NCBI GenBank assembly: GCA_003852775.1
Contig: RDDZ01000106.1
Location: 1-64,000, forward strand
DNA from: Microbacteriaceae bacterium
GTDB lineage: Bacteria > Actinomycetota > Actinomycetes > Actinomycetales > Microbacteriaceae
Reading direction: 5' to 3'
Length of the DNA stretch: 64,000 nucleotides
Shown here one piece after another: positions 9,221-18,567 of this stretch. The translations under genes were made by a program, and so were the position numbers. The notes under the pieces were generated by a model. The model saw only the letters and a program-made list of their open reading frames with translations. It was not told the DNA's origin and did not search any database. Numbering within the stretch: the stretch's first letter is position 1; each line of letters begins with the position of its first letter.

Positions 9221-9511
9221 ATGGCTACCGATTACGACGCCCCTCGGAAGACCGACGACGACACCGAGTCGATCCAGGCCCTCCAGGAGCGTGTCCCCGA
9301 CAAGCTGTCGGGCGTGGTCGACGTCGATGACGCCGACAACCCGGGTTTCGAGCTCGCAGGGCAGGACCTGTCCGACGCGGATCTCGAGGTCGTCGTGCTC
9401 CCCCCGCAGGAGGACGAGTTCACGTGCGTGAGCTGCTTCCTCGTCAAGCACCAGTCGCAGTTCGACCACAACTCCGACCTCGGCCCGATCTGCGCCGAGT
9501 GCTCGGCCTAG
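9221..9511 (+). CDS. DUF4193 family protein
   Basis: A 96-residue acidic protein starting MATDYDAPRKTDDD. It has two cysteine pairs, FTCVSCFLV and PICAEC, close to the C-terminus, probably forming a zinc ribbon. This is the DUF4193 family, found next to sepH and dut in many actinobacteria; its role is unknown. An in-frame ATG at 9197 would add 8 basic residues not seen in the family. The stop TAG overlaps the stop of the convergent DUF3093 gene within a single CTAG. Confidence 0.88.
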   Translation: MATDYDAPRKTDDDTESIQALQERVPDKLSGVVDVDDADNPGFELAGQDLSDADLEVVVLPPQEDEFTCVSCFLVKHQSQFDHNSDLGPICAECSA

Positions 9512-9945
9512 CCGTGAGCTGACCGGATCGCCTCGGCGAGGTCGTCCGCGCGCCGGCTCGAGATGAGCCAGTAGGGCGTCGGGTCGGACGGATCCGTGAG
9601 CTCGACGCGCACGAGATCCGGGAGCCAGCCGCGGATCAGCAGCCACGCGTCCGCGTGGAGGCCGGTTCCGCGCTCGCGCACCGCGTCCGCGCCCCGCGCC
9701 GCGACGACATCGCCGACGAGCGAGAGCGGAAGACGCGCGCGCCCCGCGCGCAACTCCCCGTCGGCGACCTCGACGAGCGGCGTCGTCGCGAGCAGCAGCC
9801 CGACGATGCCGCCGTACAGCACGATCGCCACCACGATCCCCGCGGTCGTGTCGATCGGCAGGAAGACGAGAAGGGACGCCGGGATCACGAGCGCGGTCGC
9901 GAGGAAGATCCACGGGGCGGGCCAGAGACGTTCACGGTAGGTCAT
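9508..9945 (-). CDS. DUF3093 family membrane protein
   Basis: A 145-residue protein, MTYRERLWPAPWIF..., with two membrane segments in the first ~55 residues (ATALVIPASLLVFLP and a VVAIVLYGGIVGLLLA-like stretch) followed by a soluble domain. The C-terminus has RGWLPDLVRVELTDPSDPTP and a WLISSRR segment, typical of DUF3093. The function is unknown. It is divergent from dut, with 33 bases between starts, and convergent with DUF4193. Confidence 0.85.
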   Translation of the reverse strand: MTYRERLWPAPWIFLATALVIPASLLVFLPIDTTAGIVVAIVLYGGIVGLLLATTPLVEVADGELRAGRARLPLSLVGDVVAARGADAVRERGTGLHADAWLLIRGWLPDLVRVELTDPSDPTPYWLISSRRADDLAEAIRSAHG

Positions 9946-9966
9946 CACCCTTATTCGACCATGGAC

Positions 9967-9972
9967 TATCGT
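9967..9972 (+). promoter_or_regulatory. Putative -10 box of a leaderless promoter for dut
   Basis: TATCGT is followed by 6 bases and then the GTG start at 9979. It supports that start over the upstream in-frame ATG at 9961, which would lie before the transcript begins. Confidence 0.5.
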
Positions 9973-9978
9973 CGTGGG

Positions 9979-10431
9979 GTGACCGAGTCCGTCGAGGTGC
10001 TGTTCCGCGGCGACACCGTCCCCGAGTACGCGCACCCGGGGGATGCGGGCGCCGATCTCGTCTCCGCCGAGGACGTCGTGCTCGCCCCCGGCGAGCGCGC
10101 CGTGGTCGGCACGGGCGTCTCCATCGCGCTGCCCGACGGCTATGCGGCCTTCGTCGTGCCGCGCAGCGGCCTCGCCGCCAAGCACGGCATCACGATCGTG
10201 AACAGCCCCGGCACGGTGGATGCCGGCTATCGCGGGGAGATCCGCGTCACGCTGCTCAACACCGACGCGCGCGAGAGCTACTCCGTCGCGGCGGGCGACC
10301 GCATCGCGCAGCTCATCGTCATGCCCGTCAGCCGGGCGCGCTTCATCCCGGTCGAGCGTCTCCCCGGCTCCGACCGCGGCGAGGGCGGATTCGGCTCGAC
10401 CGGCTACTCGACCCGAGGAGGAACCCCATGA
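9979..10431 (+). CDS. dut: dUTP diphosphatase
   Basis: A 150-residue trimeric-type dUTPase. The five family motifs are readable in order: AHPGDAGADL, VVPRSGLA, NSPGTVDAGYRGEI, DRIAQLIVMP, and the glycine-rich tail RGEGGFGSTG. It hydrolyses dUTP to dUMP and PPi, keeping uracil out of DNA and feeding dTMP synthesis. It is the first gene of a three-gene unit with DUF3710 and DUF3159, joined by an ATGA overlap. The GTG start is inferred from the leaderless promoter box and the family N-terminus. Confidence 0.92.
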   Translation: MTESVEVLFRGDTVPEYAHPGDAGADLVSAEDVVLAPGERAVVGTGVSIALPDGYAAFVVPRSGLAAKHGITIVNSPGTVDAGYRGEIRVTLLNTDARESYSVAAGDRIAQLIVMPVSRARFIPVERLPGSDRGEGGFGSTGYSTRGGTP

Positions 10432-11042
10432 GCGACGTCCCCACCGACGACGTCCCCGTCGACCACCCGAAGTCGGCTCCCGCAGACCGCGCCGAGAACG
10501 GACCGCTCGACGTCTCGGAGACCAACGCCGTCCGCCCGTACGTCGATCTCGGGGGAGTGAAGATCCTCCCACGGCCGGAGCTCGCCCTCCGTCTCGAGAT
10601 CGAGGAGGGCAGCAAGCGCGTCGTCGCCGTCGCCCTCGACTACGCCGAGTCGACGCTCCAGGTGCAGCCGTTCGCCGCGCCGCGCTCGAGCGGCCTGTGG
10701 CACGAGATCCGCGAGCAGATCGTCGAGCAGATCGGCCGCCAGGGCGGCACGACGCAGACCGTGGACGGCCCCTTCGGGCCCGAGCTGCGCGCCGAGATCC
10801 CGGCGCCGGCGGGCAACGCGCCCGGGGTCCGGATCGCGCGCTTCGTCGGCGTCGACGGCCCGCGCTGGTTCCTCCGCGGCGTCATCAGCGGGAAGGCGGC
10901 GGTGGACCCGGAGGCCGCGGAGAAGGTCGAGGACCTGTTCCGCAGCATCGTCGTCGTCCGCGGCGACACCCCGATGCCCCCGCGCGACCTCATCCCGCTG
11001 ACGGTCCCGGCCAACGTCCAGCCGGGCGGCACGTCCGGATGA
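10428..11042 (+). CDS. DUF3710 family protein
   Basis: A 204-residue soluble protein. The first ~45 residues are acidic and low-complexity. The core contains YVDLGGVKILPRPEL, WHEIREQI and RWFLRGVISGKA, characteristic of DUF3710. The function is unknown; the family is almost always found directly after dut in actinobacteria. Its ATG overlaps the dut stop (ATGA), indicating translational coupling. Confidence 0.88.
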   Translation: MSDVPTDDVPVDHPKSAPADRAENGPLDVSETNAVRPYVDLGGVKILPRPELALRLEIEEGSKRVVAVALDYAESTLQVQPFAAPRSSGLWHEIREQIVEQIGRQGGTTQTVDGPFGPELRAEIPAPAGNAPGVRIARFVGVDGPRWFLRGVISGKAAVDPEAAEKVEDLFRSIVVVRGDTPMPPRDLIPLTVPANVQPGGTSG

Positions 11043-11806
11043 GCGCGCACGACGGGGTCGGCGCGTCCGGCTCCGAAGGCGAGGAGCGCCCGGGCGAGCC
11101 GGCGGCGGAGGCCGTCCCGAGCATCTCGGACGCGATGGCGGCCGCCGCGAAGCGCTCGGGCCTCGGGCATGTGGCGCCGGGGGAGGCCCCGAGCGGGCGC
11201 GCCCTCCTCGCGGCGGTGGGCGGAGTCCGGGGGCTCGTCGAGTCGATCCTGCCGCCGTTGCTGTTCCTCGTGGTCTACACGGTCACGCAGCAGCTCGTGC
11301 CCTCGGTGCTCGCGCCGCTCGGGCTCGCGGGCGTCTTCATCGTCGCGCGCGTCGTCATGCGCCAGCCCGTCATGACCGCGGTCGTCGGCTTCCTCGGCGT
11401 CGGGGTGTCGGCGGGTCTCGCCCTGCTGAGCGGTCGCGCGTCCGACAACTTCCTCCCGGGCCTCATCATCAACGTCGTGCTCCTCGTCGTGATGCTCGTG
11501 AGCATCGCGGTGCGGCGACCCTTCATCGGCGTGGTGGCCGGGCTCCTCACGAACGACCCGCACTGGCGCGACGACCCTGCGAAGGCGCGCGTCGCCCTCG
11601 TCGCGACGATCGTGTGGGCGGCCCTCCCCGCGCTGCGCCTCGCGGTCGAGGTGCCGCTGTACCTCGCGGACGACGCGGCGGGGCTCGCGGCCATGAAGCT
11701 CCTGCTCGGCATCCCGCCGTACGCGATCGTGCTCTGGGTCACCTGGTTGCTCATCCGGAGCGCCTGGACCGGCGCGTCGGACGCGGACGCGGCCCAGAAG
11801 GCGTAA
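11039..11806 (+). CDS. DUF3159 family membrane protein
   Basis: A 255-residue protein. An acidic N-terminal tail of about 55 residues is followed by six or so membrane segments (from LVESILPPLLFLVVYTV to YAIVLWVTWLLI). A polar loop, LLTNDPHWRDDPAKARV, is typical of DUF3159, a family of unknown function that follows DUF3710. Its ATG overlaps the preceding stop, making it the last gene of the dut unit. Confidence 0.87.
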   Translation: MSAHDGVGASGSEGEERPGEPAAEAVPSISDAMAAAAKRSGLGHVAPGEAPSGRALLAAVGGVRGLVESILPPLLFLVVYTVTQQLVPSVLAPLGLAGVFIVARVVMRQPVMTAVVGFLGVGVSAGLALLSGRASDNFLPGLIINVVLLVVMLVSIAVRRPFIGVVAGLLTNDPHWRDDPAKARVALVATIVWAALPALRLAVEVPLYLADDAAGLAAMKLLLGIPPYAIVLWVTWLLIRSAWTGASDADAAQKA

Positions 11807-11808
11807 GA

Positions 11809-11826
11809 TATCTCGACGTCAAGATA
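11809..11826. promoter_or_regulatory. Palindromic operator candidate upstream of acnA
   Basis: TATCTCGAC/GTCAAGATA is an 18-base palindrome with one mismatched pair out of nine. It starts 3 bases after the DUF3159 stop and lies about 33 bases upstream of the presumed acnA -10 box, a position suited to a dimeric regulator. The regulator cannot be named from the sequence. Confidence 0.5.
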
Positions 11827-11858
11827 AATCGACTCGGGTGCGCCGGGACGGACAGGCT

Positions 11859-11864
11859 TAGGCT
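11859..11864 (+). promoter_or_regulatory. acnA: Putative -10 box for acnA
   Basis: TAGGCT, the same hexamer used before parE and other genes here, lies about 80 bases before the acnA start. This implies a 5' untranslated region of roughly 70 bases. No clear -35 element is visible. Confidence 0.4.
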
Positions 11865-11894
11865 TGCCTTGCTGGAACGCGCCTGCGTCGGCCG

Positions 11895-11922
11895 TCAGGA
11901 TGGCTGAGGCAGCGCATCCTGA
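11895..11922 (+). promoter_or_regulatory. Stem-loop in the acnA 5' untranslated region
   Basis: TCAGGATG pairs perfectly with CATCCTGA across a 12-base loop. It ends about 10 bases before the AGGAGA ribosome site, so it could affect translation or mRNA stability. Any role is inferred. Confidence 0.45.
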
Positions 11923-11943
11923 TATTCGCCAGAGGAGACGAAC

Positions 11944-14820
<2,877 letters not shown>

Positions 14821-14838
14821 GCCGAGCCGACGTCACGG

Positions 14839-14864
14839 AGCGGAGGTCGGAGACGGCCTCCGCT
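14839..14864 (+). terminator. Terminator-like hairpin after acnA
   Basis: AGCGGAGG and CCTCCGCT form an 8-bp stem with a 10-base loop, 18 bases after the acnA stop. There is no real T-run, as is common in actinobacteria. Confidence 0.55.
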
Positions 14865-14946
14865 TCGTGCATCGCCGGACAGTAGAGCATCAGGTCGCCC
14901 TCGCGCCAGGGGGCGCCGCCGATACAGGGCATTCAGCGGAGAGGCG

Positions 14947-14952
14947 TAGGGT
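14947..14952 (+). promoter_or_regulatory. dxs: Putative -10 box of a leaderless promoter for dxs
   Basis: TAGGGT lies 7 bases before the GTG at 14960, with no ribosome site between. Confidence 0.5.
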
Positions 14953-14959
14953 CGAGATC

Positions 14960-16903
14960 GTGAGCATTCTGGAGTCCATCCGGGGTCCGCGGGACCTCGA
15001 CGGACTGACCCGCGACGAGCTCGTGCAGCTCGCGGGCGAGATCCGCGAGTTCCTCGTGCGCGAGGTCTCCAAGACGGGCGGCCACCTGGGGCCGAACCTC
15101 GGCGTCGTCGAGCTGTCGATCGCGCTGCACCGCGTCTTCGACTCGCCCCACGACGCGATCGTGTTCGACACGGGCCACCAGAGCTACGTGCACAAGATCC
15201 TCACCGGCCGGCAGGACTTCAGTCGGCTGCGCGAGCGCGGCGGCATCGCGGGCTATCCGCAGCGCGCCGAGTCGGAGCACGACATCGTCGAGAGCTCGCA
15301 CGCCTCGAGCTCGCTCAGCTGGGCCGACGGCATCTCGCGCGCCTTCGCCATGACGGGCCAGGGCGACCGCTACGTCGTGGCCGTCGTCGGCGACGGCGCC
15401 CTCACCGGCGGCATGACGTGGGAGGCGCTCAACAACATCTCGGACGACAACTCGCGTCGTCTCGTCATGATCGTCAACGACAACGGCAGGTCGTACGCCC
15501 CGACGATCGGCGGCATGGCGCGCTTCCTCAACACCGTGCGCACCCGACGGGCGTATCGCTCGCTGTACTTCTCGAGCAAGCGGTTCTTCGACAAGCTCGG
15601 ACGCCCCGGGCGTGCCTTCTACCGCGGCACGCGCGGCGCCGTCCACGGGTTCCTCTCGAGGTTCTCGAACAACGAGGCGCTGTACTCGAACCTCGACATC
15701 AAGTACCTCGGCCCGGTCGACGGCCACGACCTCGGCTCGCTCGAGGAGGCGCTGCGCCAGGCGAAGGAGTACGACGCGCCCGTCATCGTGCATGTCATCA
15801 CCCAGAAGGGCCGCGGCTACCAGCCCGCCCTCGCCGACGTCGCCGACCAGTTCCACGCGGTCGGGCAGATCGACCCCGAGACGGGGGAGCCGCTCGAGCA
15901 TCCGAGCCGTCCGTCGTGGACCTCGGTCTTCTCCGACGAGATCGTCGCCCTCGCGGCGAAGAACCCGCGCCTCGTCGGCATCACGGCGGCGATGCTGCGT
16001 CCGACGGGCCTCCACAAGTTCGCCGATCGCTTCCCGGATCGCGTCTTCGACGTCGGCATCGCGGAGCAGCACGCGGCCACGAGCGCCGCGGGTCTCGCGT
16101 TCGGAGGGCTGCACCCCGTCGTCGCCCTGTACGCGACCTTCATGAACCGCGCCTTCGACCAGGTGCTCATGGACGTCGCCCTGCATCGCGCGGGCGTCAC
16201 CTTCGTGCTCGACCGCGCGGGCGTGACCGGCCCCGACGGGCCGAGCCACCACGGTATGTGGGATCTCGCGATCCTGCAGGTCGTTCCGGGCATCCGGATC
16301 GCGGCGCCGCGAGACGCGACGCGGCTCCGGGAGGAGCTCGCGGAGGCCGTGGCGATCGACGACGGTCCGACGGTGCTCCGGTTCTCGAAGGGCTCGGTGG
16401 GCAACGAGTACGACGCCGTGCGCCGCACCGAGGACGGCGTGGACGTGCTCCGTGAGGCGCCGCATCGGGACGTCCTGCTCGTCGCCGTGGGCCCCATGGC
16501 CGGCCTCGCGATGCGCGTGGCCGACCGGCTCGCCGCCCAGGGGATCGGGGCGACCGTCGTCGATCCGCGCTGGGTCATCCCCGTGCCGGGCAGCGTCGTC
16601 GAGCTCGCGCGGTCGCACCGCCTCGTCGTGTCGATCGAGGACGGCATCCGCGTGGGCGGCGTCGGCACGCGCATCCGTCAGGATCTGCGTGCGGCGGGCG
16701 TCGACACGGCGGTCGACGAGCTCGGCCTGCCGGACGAGTTCCTCGACCACGCCTCGCGCGACGAGATCCTCGAGGACGCCGGTCTCACCGACCAGCGGAT
16801 CGCCCGCGACATCGTGGCGCAGGTGCTCGGCACGCGCATCCCGGTCGCCCGTCCGCTGCCCGACGAGGCCGCTCGGGAATACGACGTCGAACGCGAGCGT
16901 TAA
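14960..16903 (+). CDS. dxs: 1-deoxy-D-xylulose-5-phosphate synthase
   Basis: A 647-residue thiamine diphosphate enzyme that condenses pyruvate with glyceraldehyde 3-phosphate at the first step of the MEP isoprenoid pathway. Visible motifs are FDTGHQSYVHKILTGR, the ThDP/Mg site GDGALTGGM with a later VNDNG, the transketolase central domain with DVGIAEQHAATSAAGLA, and DRAGVTGPDGPSHHG. The GTG start is supported by the family N-terminus (ILESIRGPRDL) and the promoter box. It is a single gene between two hairpins. Confidence 0.94.
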   Translation: MSILESIRGPRDLDGLTRDELVQLAGEIREFLVREVSKTGGHLGPNLGVVELSIALHRVFDSPHDAIVFDTGHQSYVHKILTGRQDFSRLRERGGIAGYPQRAESEHDIVESSHASSSLSWADGISRAFAMTGQGDRYVVAVVGDGALTGGMTWEALNNISDDNSRRLVMIVNDNGRSYAPTIGGMARFLNTVRTRRAYRSLYFSSKRFFDKLGRPGRAFYRGTRGAVHGFLSRFSNNEALYSNLDIKYLGPVDGHDLGSLEEALRQAKEYDAPVIVHVITQKGRGYQPALADVADQFHAVGQIDPETGEPLEHPSRPSWTSVFSDEIVALAAKNPRLVGITAAMLRPTGLHKFADRFPDRVFDVGIAEQHAATSAAGLAFGGLHPVVALYATFMNRAFDQVLMDVALHRAGVTFVLDRAGVTGPDGPSHHGMWDLAILQVVPGIRIAAPRDATRLREELAEAVAIDDGPTVLRFSKGSVGNEYDAVRRTEDGVDVLREAPHRDVLLVAVGPMAGLAMRVADRLAAQGIGATVVDPRWVIPVPGSVVELARSHRLVVSIEDGIRVGGVGTRIRQDLRAAGVDTAVDELGLPDEFLDHASRDEILEDAGLTDQRIARDIVAQVLGTRIPVARPLPDEAAREYDVERER

Positions 16904-16925
16904 GCCACCCGTACGTCTGCCCTGA

Positions 16926-16943
16926 GCGGATCCCGCGATCCGC
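16926..16943 (+). terminator. Hairpin after dxs
   Basis: GCGGATC and GATCCGC form a 7-bp stem with a 4-base loop 23 bases after the dxs stop. It is a plausible terminator without a T-run. Confidence 0.5.
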
Positions 16944-16959
16944 CGTCGGTGGATCCGTC

Positions 16960-16965
16960 TAATGT
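16960..16965 (+). promoter_or_regulatory. Putative -10 box for the MFS transporter gene
   Basis: TAATGT at this position would give a leader of about 65 bases before the TTG start and its GGAGGA site. Confidence 0.35.
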
Positions 16966-17037
16966 GGACGTCGTTCACATCTTCGTGTTCTCCGGGCGCC
17001 GTCGCCCACCATCCCACCACCACCCATCGGAGGATCC

Positions 17038-18525
17038 TTGTCGACTGACGCCGTCCAGCTGCCCGCTCCGAGCGAGGCCGCCCCCGACCGGCTCGACGCA
17101 CGCGCCCGCCGAGCGCTCATCCTGCTGCTCGCGGCCACGTTCGTGACCTTCTTGAACGAGACGCTCATGAGCGTCGCGATCCCGGACATCATGGCCGACC
17201 TCGGCGTGTCCGCGTCGACCGGCCAGTGGCTGACGACCGCGTTCGCGCTCACGATGGCGGTCGTCATCCCCACGACGGGATGGCTTCTGCAGCGCTTCTC
17301 GACCCGTACGCTCTTCGTCGCGGCGATGTCGCTGTTCACGGCCGGCACCCTCCTCGCGGCGATCGGCCCCACCTTCTCGGTGCTCGTGCTCGGCCGCATC
17401 GTGCAGGCCTCGGGCACCGCGATCATGATGCCGCTCATGATGACGACGGTGCTCGAGATCGTGCCGCCGTCGAGCCGCGGCCGGATCATGGGGCGTATCG
17501 CGATCGTCATGTCGATGGCGCCCGCCCTCGGCCCGGCCGTGTCGGGCGTGCTGCTGACCGTGCTGTCGTGGCGCGGCCTGTTCTACGTCATGCTTCCGCT
17601 CGCCGCTGTGATGCTCCTCGTGGGCGCCCTCAACGTCCCCAACGTCAACGAGACGCGACGGATCTCTCTCGACGCGCTCTCGGTCGTGCTCTCGGCGCTC
17701 GGCTTCAGTGGTGTCGTGTACGGGCTCTCGAGCTTCGGCGAGTCCGCCGGTGAGGCGACGCTCATGCCGCCGTGGATCCCGATCGTCGTCGGCGTGGTCG
17801 CCCTCGCGGTGTTCGTGCTGCGCCAGCTGCGTCTGCAGCGCGATGACCGCGCGTTCCTCGATCTGCGCACCTTCAGGTCCGTGCAGTTCACGACGTCGCT
17901 CATCATGCTCGCGGTCGCGATGATGTCGCTGTTCGGCACCGTCATCCTGCTCCCGCAGTACCTCCAGAACGCCCTCGGCTACGCGCCCGTCGTGGTCGGC
18001 GCCCTCCTGCTGCCCGGCGGCCTCATCTCGGGGCTCCTCGGACCGCTCGTGGGCCGTCTGTACGACAAGGTCGGACCGACGCCCCTGCTCATCCCGGGTT
18101 CGATCATGCTGAGCGCCTCGCTGTGGGCGATGGCGCTGCTGCTCGGCCCGGCGACCGAGCTGTGGGTCGTGCTCGCGTGCCACGTCGCGATGAGCCTCGG
18201 CCTCGCATTCCTGTTCACCCCGCTGTTCTCGACGGGCCTCGGATCGCTCGACCGCAGCCTCTACTCGCACGGCAGCGCGACCGTCTCGACGCTTCAGCAG
18301 GTCGCCGGCGCGGCCGGCACGGCGCTCTACATCGCGCTGCTCGCGGTCGGCATCTTCGCCTCCGGGGGCAGCGAGGTCGCGACGGCCACGCCCTCCGAGA
18401 TCGCCGGGGGAGTGCACCTCGCGTTCCTCGCGGGCGCGTGCATCTCGCTCGCGGTCGTCGCGCTGTCGTTCTTCGTCCGCGCGCCGAAGGACGCCCCCGG
18501 GGGTCACGGTCCCGTCGGTCACTGA
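17038..18525 (+). CDS. MFS multidrug-type transporter, DHA2 (14-TM) family
   Basis: A 495-residue membrane protein with about 14 hydrophobic segments. Motifs include FLNETLMSVAIPDIMADL in helix 1, TGQWLTTAFALTMAV, and GRIVQASGTAIMMPL. This is the DHA2 drug:H+ antiporter layout (EmrB/QacA-like); the substrate cannot be told from sequence. The rare TTG start is supported by a strong GGAGGA site 4 bases upstream. It is convergent with the LuxR-type regulator and shares a terminator with it. Confidence 0.87.
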   Translation: MSTDAVQLPAPSEAAPDRLDARARRALILLLAATFVTFLNETLMSVAIPDIMADLGVSASTGQWLTTAFALTMAVVIPTTGWLLQRFSTRTLFVAAMSLFTAGTLLAAIGPTFSVLVLGRIVQASGTAIMMPLMMTTVLEIVPPSSRGRIMGRIAIVMSMAPALGPAVSGVLLTVLSWRGLFYVMLPLAAVMLLVGALNVPNVNETRRISLDALSVVLSALGFSGVVYGLSSFGESAGEATLMPPWIPIVVGVVALAVFVLRQLRLQRDDRAFLDLRTFRSVQFTTSLIMLAVAMMSLFGTVILLPQYLQNALGYAPVVVGALLLPGGLISGLLGPLVGRLYDKVGPTPLLIPGSIMLSASLWAMALLLGPATELWVVLACHVAMSLGLAFLFTPLFSTGLGSLDRSLYSHGSATVSTLQQVAGAAGTALYIALLAVGIFASGGSEVATATPSEIAGGVHLAFLAGACISLAVVALSFFVRAPKDAPGGHGPVGH

Positions 18526-18530
18526 GCCCG

Positions 18531-18565
18531 CGCGGGCGGGCGGCCGCCGGCCGGCCCCGCCCGCG
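18531..18565. terminator. Bidirectional terminator between the MFS gene and the LuxR regulator
   Basis: CGCGGGCGGG and CCCGCCCGCG form a perfect 10-bp stem around a 15-base GC-rich loop. It lies exactly between two convergent stop codons (18525 and 18568). Confidence 0.7.
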
Positions 18566-18567
18566 TC

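Noticed and set aside
11855..11880. Possible iron (DtxR/IdeR) box before acnA
   Set aside because: TTAGGCTTGCCTTGCTGGA matches only about 13 of 19 consensus positions and lacks the symmetric right half; it is better explained as a TAGGCT -10 box.
16926..17037. Riboswitch upstream of the MFS transporter
   Set aside because: The region holds only a short terminator-like hairpin, a -10 box and a plain ribosome site; no known aptamer pattern was recognised.
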